Source: Clostridia bacterium (GTDB taxonomy: Bacteria; Bacillota; Clostridia; Christensenellales; Borkfalkiaceae). From it: a stretch of DNA of 38,174 nucleotides. A model generated the notes under the pieces. It was not told where the DNA came from. It made no database searches and saw only the letters and a list, made by a program, of their open reading frames with translations. Shown piece by piece: positions 9,303-16,669 of the stretch; positions within the stretch are counted from its first letter, which is position 1, and every line of letters starts with the position of its first letter. The stretch spans positions 1-38,174 of the forward strand of contig JAFWXT010000009.1 in the NCBI GenBank assembly GCA_017522945.1. The letters run 5' to 3'. A program made the translations under genes and the position numbers.

Positions 9303-9381
9303 ATAAAAAGTATTAAAATATATATACATATAGTGTGGTTTTAGATTATCTTAAATGAAATAAAAATCGTGTTGATTTAGT

Positions 9382-9422
9382 AAAAAAAAGAACTTTGACT
9401 TTTATCAAGGTTCGTTTTTTTT
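9382..9422. terminator. Second, bidirectional terminator-like hairpin
   Basis: Eight A then GAACTTTGA (9382-9398) pairs with TCAAGGTTC, one bulged G, then eight T (9405-9422). The A/T tracts at both ends allow termination in either direction, insulating the lipoprotein gene from transcription arriving from tRNA-Leu. Confidence 0.65.
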
Positions 9423-9425
9423 ATA

Positions 9426-9683
9426 CTTTTTATTGTTCTTTAAGTTTTTACTTGCCTTAAGGGTAAGCGACGGAATTTTCGCTATGCTCAAATTGCGAAC
9501 TCTTTTGCGCTTGCGTAAAAAGCAAACCGAAAAACTCAAAATAACTAAAAGAAAAGCCAAACTTTTTCACTTGTTCGCAAAAGTGGTTCTCAACCTATAA
9601 CCAAACGTAATCAAAAAACTTTGGCCGCAATAAATGCGATTGGGGTTTTTTGGTGCCGCTGGCACGGTACCCGTTGGGGACCG
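9426..9683 (+). repeat. Structured repeat, copy 1 (longest)
   Basis: First of three related units. It begins CTTTTTATTGTTCTTTAAG and contains the CGGAATTTTCGC segment. A hairpin follows (GAAC and CTTTTGCG at 9497-9509 with CGCAAAAG and GTTC at 9576-9589) that here encloses a 66-base insert. Next come the conserved TCTCAACCTATAACC block and a terminator-like stem around 9622-9650. The unit ends with the tRNA-Leu 3'-end sequence GGTGCCGCTGGC (9652-9663) and ACGGTACC. The terminator-like stem has drifted so that it pairs only through G-U on the plus strand. Confidence 0.75.
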
Positions 9684-9719
9684 CCTGCCAAACATATCAC
9701 ACAAATAGGGTAATAATAT

Positions 9720-9912
9720 TTTTAAGTTTGCACCTGGATAAAAGTAAATCAAACGGCGGAATTTTCGCTATGCTCAAATTACGAACTCTTTTGCAAAACT
9801 TTGTTTGCAAAAGCGGTTCTCAACCTATAACCAACAGTAAACAAAAAACCCAACCGCAATAAATGCGATTGGGATTTTTTGGTGCCGCTGGCACGGTACC
9901 TTTTAGGGACCG
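9720..9912 (+). repeat. Structured repeat, copy 2
   Basis: Second unit. The hairpin is compact: GAAC at 9783-9786, CTTTTGCAAA at 9788-9797, a 6-base loop, TTTGCAAAAG at 9804-9813 and GTTC at 9816-9819. TCTCAACCTATAACC and the CCCAACCGCA/TGCGATTGGG stem with a T-run follow. The unit ends GGTGCCGCTGGCACGGTACC (9881-9900), then TTTTAGGGACCG. Its 5' flank is diverged from copies 1 and 3. Confidence 0.75.
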
Positions 9913-9941
9913 TCGCGCACTAACCTTTATTTACAAATATG

Positions 9942-10122
9942 CTTTTTATTGTTCTTTAAGTTTTTACTTGCCTTAAGGGTAGGCGACGGAATTTTCGCGT
10001 TGCTCAAATTGCGAACTCTTTTGTAAAGTTTTCTTTACAAAAGCACTTCTCAACCTATAACCAAACGTAATCAAAAAACCCAACCGCAGTAAATGCGATT
10101 GGGATTTTTTGGTGCCGCTGGC
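9942..10122 (+). repeat. Structured repeat, copy 3, running into tRNA-Leu
   Basis: Third unit, starting with the same CTTTTTATTGTTCTTTAAG as copy 1. Its hairpin is CTTTTGTAAAG (10018-10028), loop TTTT, CTTTACAAAAG (10033-10043), with base changes that keep pairing relative to copy 2. It shares TCTCAACCTATAACC and the CCCAACCGCA/TGCGATTGGG stem, and its GGTGCCGCTGGC (10111-10122) is the real 3' end of the tRNA-Leu gene on the minus strand. Confidence 0.75.
10073..10103 (-). terminator. Terminator of tRNA-Leu (also present in the repeat copies)
   Basis: On the minus strand CCCAATCGCA, loop TTTAC, TGCGGTTGGG and six T directly follow the tRNA 3' end. It is 9 of 10 paired. On the plus strand the same stem is followed by ATTTTTT, so it can act in both directions. 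Confidence 0.75.
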
Positions 10123-10197
10123 CGGGGTCGAACCGGCACGGGTTATTCACCCGAGGGATTTTAAGTCCCTTGCGTCTGCCTGTTCCGCCACAGCGGC
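10110..10197 (-). tRNA. tRNA-Leu (anticodon UAA)
   Basis: Class II tRNA with a long variable arm. The acceptor GCCGCTG (from 10197) pairs with CAGCGGC (10120-10114), followed by discriminator A and encoded CCA (10112-10110). The anticodon stem AGGGA/TCCCT encloses loop CTTAAAA, giving anticodon UAA. The variable arm has a CGGGT/ACCCG stem. The T arm contains GGTTCGACCCC. Confidence 0.95.
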
Positions 10198-10229
10198 GTG
10201 TGGCTTATTAACATAAGTTAACGAATGAT

Positions 10230-10258
10230 ATTATACTCTATTTTTTTACTGTTGTCAA
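10230..10258 (-). promoter_or_regulatory. Consensus promoter of tRNA-Leu
   Basis: On the minus strand TTGACA (10258-10253) and TATAAT (10235-10230) are separated by 17 bases, a perfect sigma-A consensus, placed about 30 bases before the tRNA 5' end. Confidence 0.85.
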
Positions 10259-10365
10259 CATTTTTTTTATTGTTTTTATTATTTTGTTTTAAATTTTTTA
10301 ATACTTTTATAGCATATTGTTTTAATTAATTGTAACCACTAATTTTTTTAAGTTATAGCAATAAA

Positions 10366-10397
10366 AAAGCCTACGGCTTTTAAAAACCATAGGCTTT
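10366..10397 (-). terminator. Intrinsic terminator after a gene remnant
   Basis: On the minus strand AAAGCCTATGG pairs with CCGTAGGCTTT (one mismatch) around a 10-base loop and continues into TTTATT. It lies just downstream of the coding remnant at 10411-10506. Confidence 0.65.
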
Positions 10398-10410
10398 ATA
10401 TTAAAATCAA

Positions 10411-10506
10411 TTATTCACCGTCTGTGTTATCAGTAGCAGGGATTTCTTTAGTTACTGTGTGGTCGCACTTATCACAAAAATTATATTCAACAGTTTTTTC
10501 ATTGCA
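10411..10506 (-). pseudogene. C-terminal remnant of a Cys-containing repeat protein
   Basis: The minus strand reads FCNEKTVEYNFCDKCDHTVT then KEIPATDNTDGE and a stop at 10411-10413. The CxxC...IPAT pattern resembles the short Cys/PAT repeats at the end of clostridial surface proteins. It has no usable start codon: upstream the frame runs through a terminator hairpin (10515-10547) and meets a stop about 110 bases further on. It keeps its own terminator downstream. I read it as the leftover 3' end of a deleted gene. Confidence 0.4.
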
Positions 10507-10547
10507 AAAAAATAAGCCGTGTAGCGAGTTAATCGCGCTATACGGCT
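10505..10547 (-). terminator. Terminator of the ABC exporter operon
   Basis: On the minus strand AGCCGTATAGCG (10547-10536) pairs with CGCTACACGGCT (10526-10515), 12 bp including one mismatch-free wobble on the plus strand, followed by TATTTTTTT. It lies about 65 bases past the end of the exporter gene. The plus strand also ends in GTTTTT. Confidence 0.7.
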
Positions 10548-10612
10548 GTTTTTGACTGTTTTTAATTAAACTTTGTTTATTCGCATTACTTATTTAAAAA
10601 GAACACAATTTA

Positions 10613-12505
10613 TTATGCTGTTTGAAGCTCTTGCTTACGATATTGAAGCATATATAAGCTATAATACCTGCCTTTATTTTTTAATAGTTCGTTGTGCGTG
10701 CCTTGTTCAATAATTTCGCCGTGCGATAAAACGATAATTTTATCGGCGTGTTGAACGGTTGATAAGCGGTGCGCAACAATAAGCATTGTGCCTATATTCA
10801 TCATTTTTTCAAGTGAGTTTTGAATTAAAATTTCGGTTTCGGTATCAATGTTTGCAGTCGCTTCGTCTAAAATCATAACTTCTGGCTTATGAATAATAGT
10901 TCTTGCAAAAGAGAGTAGTTGTCGTTGACCTGCCGAGAAGTTGTTGCCACGCTATAAAATTTCATCATCTAAGCCCTTTTCGGTTTTTTCAATAAACTTA
11001 TCTGCATTAACGTATCGGCATGCTTCCATTATCTCTTCATCGCTAATATTTTCTTCGCGTAAAACTATATTGCTTCGTATAGTGCCCGAGAATAAGAAAA
11101 CGTCTTGTAGCATTTGTCCAAAATGCTTTCTAAGTGATGAAATTTTTATTTTTTTAATATCGATTCCGTCAATTAAAATTTGACCCTTTTGTATGTCGTA
11201 ATTTCTACAAATTAGCGATAAAATAGTTGTTTTGCCCGAGCCGGTAGCTCCAACGAATGCAACAGTTTCTTTAGCGTTAACCTTAAACGAAACGTCTTTT
11301 AAAACCCATTCGCCTTCAACGTAATAAAACCAAACGTTTTTAAACTCAATGTCACCATTAACGTGTTCAAGTTCGATAGCATCTTCTTCATCAACAACGG
11401 TTGGGTTCATATCTAAAATAGAAAAGATTTTTTCAGCCGATGCAAATGCCGATTGTAGCCAGTTAAACTGTTCGGCAAGTGCTTGAATAGGGTTGAAGAA
11501 CTTTGAGATATACATATAGAAAGTAACTATAATTTCACTTGTTATTGCTTGTCCTAAAAATGTGGTGTTGTCTAAAACGCCCTTACCACCAAGATAGAAT
11601 AAACACATAACCGAAGTTATATATAGCATATAAACCATAGGTCTAAATACACCAAAAACAAAAATTTGTTTTCTTTTTGCTTTACCTAAACTTTCGTTTT
11701 TGGCATTAAATTCGCCAAGTTTTTTATCTTCTCTGTTAAAAATTTGAGTGATTTTTATACCCGAAAGGTTTTCGGATAAAAAGGTATTAATATCGGTTGT
11801 GTTGTCTTTAACTTTTCGGTATGCTTTACGTGAAAACTTTCTAAAAATAATGGTAAACAAAAGCACGAAAGGTACGAAGCATAAAACCATTAAGGTTAGT
11901 TGATAGTTTAAGCATAGCATAGCAACCAAAACGCCAATTATTACGAAGGCATTTTTAACAAGGTTAACGATAATGTTTGTAAACATCATCGAAACACCGT
12001 TGGTATCGTTAGTAACGCGCGTTACAAGCTTACCAACGGGGATATGATATAACTGTTCGTGAGAGAGTTTTTCAATATGGGTAAATAAATCTTCACGAAT
12101 ATTAGAAATGATTTTTTGCCCCGTTTTTTGTAAAATTATTGCTTGTAAGTATGTGCTTATAAGCGAAATTATTAAAATCCCGGCGTAGATAACTACTTTA
12201 ATTATAAGTTCGTTAAGATTAAAACCGTTCTCGTTTTTAATAAGCCCTTGAATGTTACCTACTAAAAGGGGAGCTACTATATCATAAGATATAGTAAATA
12301 GCATAATTAAAAGAACTAAAACAAAATTTTTCCAGTAGGGTTTAGCGTATTTTAAAAGTCGTTTTATAATCTCGCTATCGGGAATATTTCTATCAAAGCC
12401 TATCGCTTCCTTTTTGTTTTTCATAAATGCATAGGCAAGAATAAATATTAGCGAAAAAGTGCCGATAATTGCGCCGGCTACGAGTAGTGGATAATAATCG
12501 TGCAT
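10613..12505 (-). pseudogene. ABC exporter half-transporter, second subunit, interrupted by an in-frame TAG
   Basis: Fused membrane and ATPase subunit of a type IV (multidrug/lipid) ABC exporter, BmrD/TM288-like. The first 517 codons (12505-10952) carry a hydrophobic N-terminus, six helices, Walker A GATGSGKTT and the Q-loop region GQMLQDVFLFSG. They end at a TAG (10954-10952) after GLDDEIL. The same frame continues without a shift as RGNNFSAGQRQLLSFARTI, then Walker B with catalytic Glu (VMILDEATANID) and the H-loop His (VAHRLST), to TAA at 10613. A single base change (CAG or GAG to TAG) therefore splits an otherwise intact gene of about 630 codons just before the signature motif. An internal ATG at 10876 could only restart after that motif. 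Three bases separate it from the partner gene; AAGGAGG precedes its ATG. Confidence 0.85.
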
Positions 12506-12508
12506 CTT

Positions 12509-14284
12509 TTAGCCCTCCTTTTCTTCTTCAAGTTTTTGAAGTTCAACCATTTTAAAGTACTCTTTGCAAGTTGAAAGAAGCTTGTCGTGAGTACCTACGG
12601 CAACAATCTCGCCATCATCAATAAAAACGATTTTATCCATTTGCAAAATGGTTGAAATTCGGTGAGCAATTAAAATGGTTGTTTTTCCCATTCTAAGCTC
12701 GTGCAAATTATCGAGTAGGGTTTTTTCAGTTTTGGTATCAACTGCGGAAAGCGAATCGTCTAAAATAAGTAGGGGAGCGTTTTTCATAAGAGCTCTTGCA
12801 ATAGAAATACGTTGCTTTTGACCGCCCGAAACGGTAACACCACGTTCGCCAAGCATAGTTTGATATCCATCGTTAAATTCTTCAATATTATCGCTAACAA
12901 CCGCCATTTTTGCAGCGTTTTGAATAAGACTATTATCGTCGCTATCAGAAGCAAAGCAAATATTGTTTGCAATTGTGTCGCTAAATAAAAAGTTGTCTTG
13001 CGGAACGTATGCTGAATTTTCGCGAACTGAATGAATAGTAATATCGTTAACGTCATGCCCGTCGATAAATAAAGTATTATCGGGAACGTTATAGTTTCTT
13101 AAAATAAGGTCAACTAAGGTGGTTTTGCCCGAGCCGGTTTTACCTATAATACCAACGTTTTCGCCCGCATTGATGGTTAAATTTACATTTTTAAGGGCAT
13201 CGTAGTCGCCATCTGGATACCTAAAAGTAAGATTTTTAAATTCGATAGCACCGCTTAAATTCTCAACTTCAATGGCTTCGGGTTTATCGATAACGTCTTG
13301 CTTAGCATCCAAAAGTTCGCTAATTCTTGTAAGCGAAGCCTTACCGCGTGAGCGCATTTCGATAAGTTCGGAAACTGCCATTACAGGCCAAATAATTGCG
13401 TTAAAATATCCAATAAATTCCATTAATTGCCCGGCGTTAAATATGCCTTTATAAACCAAATATCCGCCGTAGCCAAGTATTAAGCATATAACCGATTCGA
13501 TAAATAAGGTTATAAATATACGTAGTAGAGTAGAAGCTTTAGTATAGTTGACGTTTGAGTCTTCATTTTCCTTATTTAGCTTTTTAAAAGCTAAAAGCTC
13601 TTTAGTTTCTTTAACGAAAGCTTTAATAACGGCTATGCCCGAAAAACTTTCTTGCGAAAAATCGGATAGAGATGAAAAGGCTTCTTGCCTTACTTTCCAC
13701 TTAGATTGCATATATTTACCTACGATAATTGAAACGGCAAGCATCATACTCATAGGAATAAGTGAAAATAGCGTTAACGCAAGGTTCATATTTGCCATTT
13801 TTATTAGTGATAAACCGCCCAAAAATACCGCATCGCAAAGGGTTAAAACGCCCATACCAAAGCAATCTTGCACAGTTTCGATATCGTTTGTGAAAAGCGA
13901 CATTAAATTGCCAACTTTATTTACTTGATAGTATTGTTGCGAAAGGTTTTTGCATTTATCAAACATTTTAAAGCGTAAATTAGTTTCGATTCTAACACCA
14001 ACGCCAAAAAAGCAAATACGCCACAAAAATCTTCCAAAAACCATTGCAAGAACGATAATTAGCATAGGTAAACATATTTGGTCTAATAAAAAAGCAAAGT
14101 TAAAGGGAACTACTTCGCCGTTTTTTAAAGTTACTTCACCAGTGTTTACACCGTTTATTAAGTAATTGTAAAGTTCGGGGATTTTTAGTTGGCATACGTC
14201 AACTGCTATAAGTGCCAAAATTCCGAATAAAAAGAAATGTAAATATTTTAAGTAATATTTGTTTATATGTTTACCGAAAATCAT
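12509..14284 (-). CDS. ABC exporter half-transporter, first subunit (BmrC/TM287-like)
   Basis: 591-aa fused membrane and ATPase half of a heterodimeric ABC exporter. Residues 1-320 hold six membrane helices. The ATPase domain has Walker A GKTGSGKTT (about residue 378), Q-loop AYVPQDNFLFSD, canonical signature VSGGQKQR, Walker B LLILDDSLSAVD and H-loop IAHRIS. Asp replaces the catalytic Glu after Walker B, the normal degenerate site in this type of heterodimer, where the partner supplies the working Glu but has the altered signature FSAGQ. That pattern strongly pairs it with the downstream gene. Substrate unknown; drugs, peptides or lipids are typical. A TTGACA/TACAAT promoter lies upstream, divergent from a two-component system that may control it. 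Confidence 0.92.
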   Translation of the reverse strand: MIFGKHINKYYLKYLHFFLFGILALIAVDVCQLKIPELYNYLINGVNTGEVTLKNGEVVPFNFAFLLDQICLPMLIIVLAMVFGRFLWRICFFGVGVRIETNLRFKMFDKCKNLSQQYYQVNKVGNLMSLFTNDIETVQDCFGMGVLTLCDAVFLGGLSLIKMANMNLALTLFSLIPMSMMLAVSIIVGKYMQSKWKVRQEAFSSLSDFSQESFSGIAVIKAFVKETKELLAFKKLNKENEDSNVNYTKASTLLRIFITLFIESVICLILGYGGYLVYKGIFNAGQLMEFIGYFNAIIWPVMAVSELIEMRSRGKASLTRISELLDAKQDVIDKPEAIEVENLSGAIEFKNLTFRYPDGDYDALKNVNLTINAGENVGIIGKTGSGKTTLVDLILRNYNVPDNTLFIDGHDVNDITIHSVRENSAYVPQDNFLFSDTIANNICFASDSDDNSLIQNAAKMAVVSDNIEEFNDGYQTMLGERGVTVSGGQKQRISIARALMKNAPLLILDDSLSAVDTKTEKTLLDNLHELRMGKTTILIAHRISTILQMDKIVFIDDGEIVAVGTHDKLLSTCKEYFKMVELQKLEEEKEG

Positions 14285-14311
14285 AAAAATTCCTTTGCGA
14301 CAGTTCGTTTG

Positions 14312-14366
14312 TAGTGCACTAATATAATGTTATATTTAATAAAATTATTTCAACTTGAAAAAGTTG
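14312..14366. promoter_or_regulatory. Cluster of palindromes in the ABC exporter leader
   Basis: Three symmetric sequences lie between the exporter promoter and its start codon: TAGTGCACTA (14312-14321), AATATAA-TG-TTATATT (14321-14336) and CAACTT-GAAA-AAGTTG (14351-14366). They could be protein-binding sites or small hairpins in the leader RNA. The rest of the 307-base divergent gap contains the two promoters. Confidence 0.35.
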
Positions 14367-14410
14367 ATAAATAAAATATTTAGTATATACGCGCGCGAAC
14401 TATAGAAAAC

Positions 14411-14440
14411 ATTGTAGCACTTTAGCTTTATATTTGTCAA
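14411..14440 (-). promoter_or_regulatory. Promoter of the ABC exporter operon
   Basis: On the minus strand TTGACA (14440-14435) and TACAAT (14416-14411) are 18 bases apart, giving a leader of about 120 bases. Confidence 0.75.
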
Positions 14441-14500
14441 TGCAATAATGTGAGTAAATTTAAAAAAATTGATAAATTTTTAATATTTTTTAAAAATGTG

Positions 14501-14529
14501 TTCACAAATTTTTAAATTAGTGTTATAAT
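14501..14529 (+). promoter_or_regulatory. Promoter of the two-component system
   Basis: TTCACA (14501-14506) and TATAAT (14524-14529) are separated by 17 bases, upstream of the response regulator. Confidence 0.75.
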
Positions 14530-14603
14530 GAATATATTAAAATTTTTAAATAGTTTATTAAGCAAAATAAATATTTTGGCCTAATAAAATAATGGTGAAA
14601 AGA

Positions 14604-15287
14604 ATGCGAATACTTTTAGCAGAAGATGAAATTGCTTTAGCTAAAGCCTTAAGCACTATATTTTCTAAAAATAATTATTCTATCGACGTTGCGTACGATG
14701 GTGAAGAAGCTTTTGATTATATTCAAACGGGTATTTACGATTTAGCTATTTTAGACGTTATGATGCCTAAGATGGATGGCATTACTTTGTTAAAAAAAGT
14801 AAGGGCAAGTAAGAATAATATGCCTATTATTATGTTAACCGCAAAGGATGAAATTTCAGATATTGAGTTAGGGCTTGATAGCGGTGCAGATGATTATTTA
14901 ACAAAGCCTTTTGCCGTTAAAGAGTTACTTGCGCGCGTAAGAGCTTTGTCAAGACGCGTTGAAAACCAAAGCGTTATATCTAACGAGCTTGTTTTTGAAG
15001 ATTTAAAGCTTTCGATTACCGATTTTACTCTTTCTTCCGAAAATGGAAGCGTACGTCTTTCAAACAAAGAATTTCAAATGCTTGAAATGCTTATGTCTGC
15101 GCCTGGAAAAGTAATTTCAACCGAAAAATTTATGGATAAAATTTGGGGTTACGATAGCGATACCGAAATAGGTGTAGTTTGGGTATATATTGCATATTTG
15201 CGTAAAAAAATAGCAAACTTATCTTCTTTAGTTGAGATAAAAGCAATGAGAAATTCGGGTTATTATATAGGAAAGAAAAATGATTGA
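14604..15287 (+). CDS. Response regulator, OmpR/PhoB family
   Basis: DNA-binding response regulator, 227 aa. The receiver domain starts MRILLAEDE (acidic pocket at residues 7-8), has the phosphoryl-acceptor Asp51 in ILDVMMP, the conserved Thr in MLTAKDE and Lys in TKPF. The C-terminal winged helix (about residues 130-225) includes LSNKEFQMLEML and GVVWVYIAYLRKKI. I prefer ATG 14604 to ATG 14592 because GGTGA (14594-14598) sits 5 bases before it and the family begins MRILL. It overlaps the histidine kinase gene by 8 bases, so they form one system. It is divergent from the ABC exporter, the likely target in the style of antimicrobial-peptide resistance modules, which is inference. Confidence 0.95.
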   Translation: MRILLAEDEIALAKALSTIFSKNNYSIDVAYDGEEAFDYIQTGIYDLAILDVMMPKMDGITLLKKVRASKNNMPIIMLTAKDEISDIELGLDSGADDYLTKPFAVKELLARVRALSRRVENQSVISNELVFEDLKLSITDFTLSSENGSVRLSNKEFQMLEMLMSAPGKVISTEKFMDKIWGYDSDTEIGVVWVYIAYLRKKIANLSSLVEIKAMRNSGYYIGKKND

Positions 15288-16524
15288 TAAATACAAACGA
15301 AAACTGGTGCTAATATCCGTAACAGTAATGTTTATAGTTTTATCGTCGATAGTGGTGGGAACTAATATTGCAAACGCCATTACGGTTAGGCAAAATGCCG
15401 ATATAGTAGTTGATATACTCTTGCAAAACAACGGTGAGTTCCCTGATTTTGGTAAGCAGGGCATAGTTATAGGAGAAAACGAATACGGTGATATTTATTT
15501 AAACCCTGAAATTCCATTTTCGGCAAGATATTTTACTATTAGCGTTGATAATAACGGCAACATAATAAACCTAAATTGCGATAAAGTAACTATTGATGAA
15601 AGTTTAGCTAAAGAAAAATATCAAGCAGTTAAAGGTAAAAATGATACGCACGGTTTTATTGAAAATTATCGTTACGGTTTTACCACGAAAGAAGACCTTA
15701 CTTTTTACGTTTTTTTGGATAAAACTGAAGAAGTGCAAAACAATAAACTGTTTTTGTTTTACAGTATAATGTTTCTTATTTTTGGTACTGTACTTGTTTT
15801 AATCTTGATAGTAATTTTTACCGACGTTATTTTAACTCCCGTTGAAGCTAGTTATTTGAAGCAAAAACAATTTATAACCGACGCGGGGCACGAATTAAAA
15901 ACTCCGCTTGCAGTAATAAGCGCAAATACCGAACTTATTGAAATGGAAATGGGCGAAAATGAATATACTTCAGAAATTAAAGAACAAGTTTCTAACCTTA
16001 ACGAGCTTACTAAAAACTTAATTTTGCTTTCTAAATTAGATGAAGGCACTTATAACAAAAATTTTACGCAGTTCAATTTAAGCGAGTGCGTTTTTGACTC
16101 GGCTAAAAAAATGACCGCGCTTTGCCAAACTAAAGGTAAAAAGTTTAATTTGCAAATTGATGAAAACGTTCACTTTATAGGTAGCGAAGAAAATATCAAG
16201 CGAATGATTTTATTACTTTTAGATAACGCTATTAAGTATTCAAAAAGTGAAGAAATTACCCTAAAGATGACAAAGGAATCAAAAAAGGTAGTTATATCAA
16301 CAATCAACAAATGTGATTTTAAACAAGGAAATTATAATCAATTATTCGAGCGCTTTTACCGTCATGATAAGTCAAGAAATAAGCAAACGGGTGGTAGCGG
16401 TATAGGTCTTTCGGTTGTTAATTCTATAGCTAATATGCACGATGGAAGCGTTAGCGCTATTTGTGATGAAAATGGTTTTTTAACCATAAAGATAATTTTA
16501 AATTCAATAAAAAATACAAATTAA
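15280..16524 (+). CDS. Sensor histidine kinase
   Basis: 414-aa membrane sensor kinase, partner of the upstream regulator. Helix 1 is at about residues 9-30, an extracytoplasmic domain at 31-155 and helix 2 at about 158-182. The H box AGHELKTPL has the phosphorylated His at 204 (Gly replaces the more usual Ser before it). The ATPase domain shows the N box LLDNAIKYS, the F box LFERFYRHD and the G box GGSGIGLSVV. The sensor region has no domain I recognise, so the signal is unknown. Translation is coupled to the regulator by an 8-base overlap. Confidence 0.95.
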   Translation: MIDKYKRKLVLISVTVMFIVLSSIVVGTNIANAITVRQNADIVVDILLQNNGEFPDFGKQGIVIGENEYGDIYLNPEIPFSARYFTISVDNNGNIINLNCDKVTIDESLAKEKYQAVKGKNDTHGFIENYRYGFTTKEDLTFYVFLDKTEEVQNNKLFLFYSIMFLIFGTVLVLILIVIFTDVILTPVEASYLKQKQFITDAGHELKTPLAVISANTELIEMEMGENEYTSEIKEQVSNLNELTKNLILLSKLDEGTYNKNFTQFNLSECVFDSAKKMTALCQTKGKKFNLQIDENVHFIGSEENIKRMILLLLDNAIKYSKSEEITLKMTKESKKVVISTINKCDFKQGNYNQLFERFYRHDKSRNKQTGGSGIGLSVVNSIANMHDGSVSAICDENGFLTIKIILNSIKNTN

Positions 16525-16530
16525 AACAGA

Positions 16531-16560
16531 AAAAAGGGGGCTATATATAGCGCCCTTTTA
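16531..16560 (+). terminator. Terminator of the two-component operon
   Basis: AAAAGGG, one mismatch, GCTA pairs with TAGC, CCCTTTT around TATA, starting 7 bases after the kinase stop and followed by TTTTAAAT. Confidence 0.7.
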
Positions 16561-16614
16561 AATTGAATAAATGCTTGTTAATCGCATTATAGCCCTACTT
16601 TTTGTGTGAAACGA

Positions 16615-16646
16615 ATAAAAAAAGCAATCCTTTTTGGATTGCTTTT
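16615..16646 (-). terminator. Terminator of the M13 peptidase gene
   Basis: On the minus strand AAAAGCAATCC (16646-16636), loop of five A, GGATTGCTTTT and a further T-run. It lies 24 bases after the peptidase stop. Confidence 0.8.
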
Positions 16647-16669
16647 CGTTTTAAATTCGTTATATAAAC

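Noticed and set aside
9300..9381. Possible small gene or regulatory RNA between the two terminators
   Set aside because: The stretch is AT-rich with no promoter, ORF or stable hairpin that I can support.
9567..9752. 61-codon minus-strand ORF over repeat copy 1 and the tRNA-Leu fragment
   Set aside because: It reads through a terminator-like stem and tRNA-derived bases, with no ribosome binding site and no conservation in the other copies.
9650..9862. 70-codon plus-strand ORF within the repeats, and short ORFs from ATGCTCAAATTGCGAACT in other copies
   Set aside because: The frame is not conserved: copy 1 shifts after the shared start and ends elsewhere, copy 3 has TTG and stops after eight codons. 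Changes preserve hairpin pairing instead of codons.
10613..10876. Separate 87-aa ATPase gene starting at ATG 10876
   Set aside because: It is the in-frame 3' part of the amber-split exporter gene, begins inside Walker B and lacks a ribosome binding site.
12784..13056. Minus-strand 90-codon ORF inside the first exporter gene, and other alternative-frame ORFs in long genes
   Set aside because: They lie wholly inside well-supported genes and show no domain or ribosome binding site.
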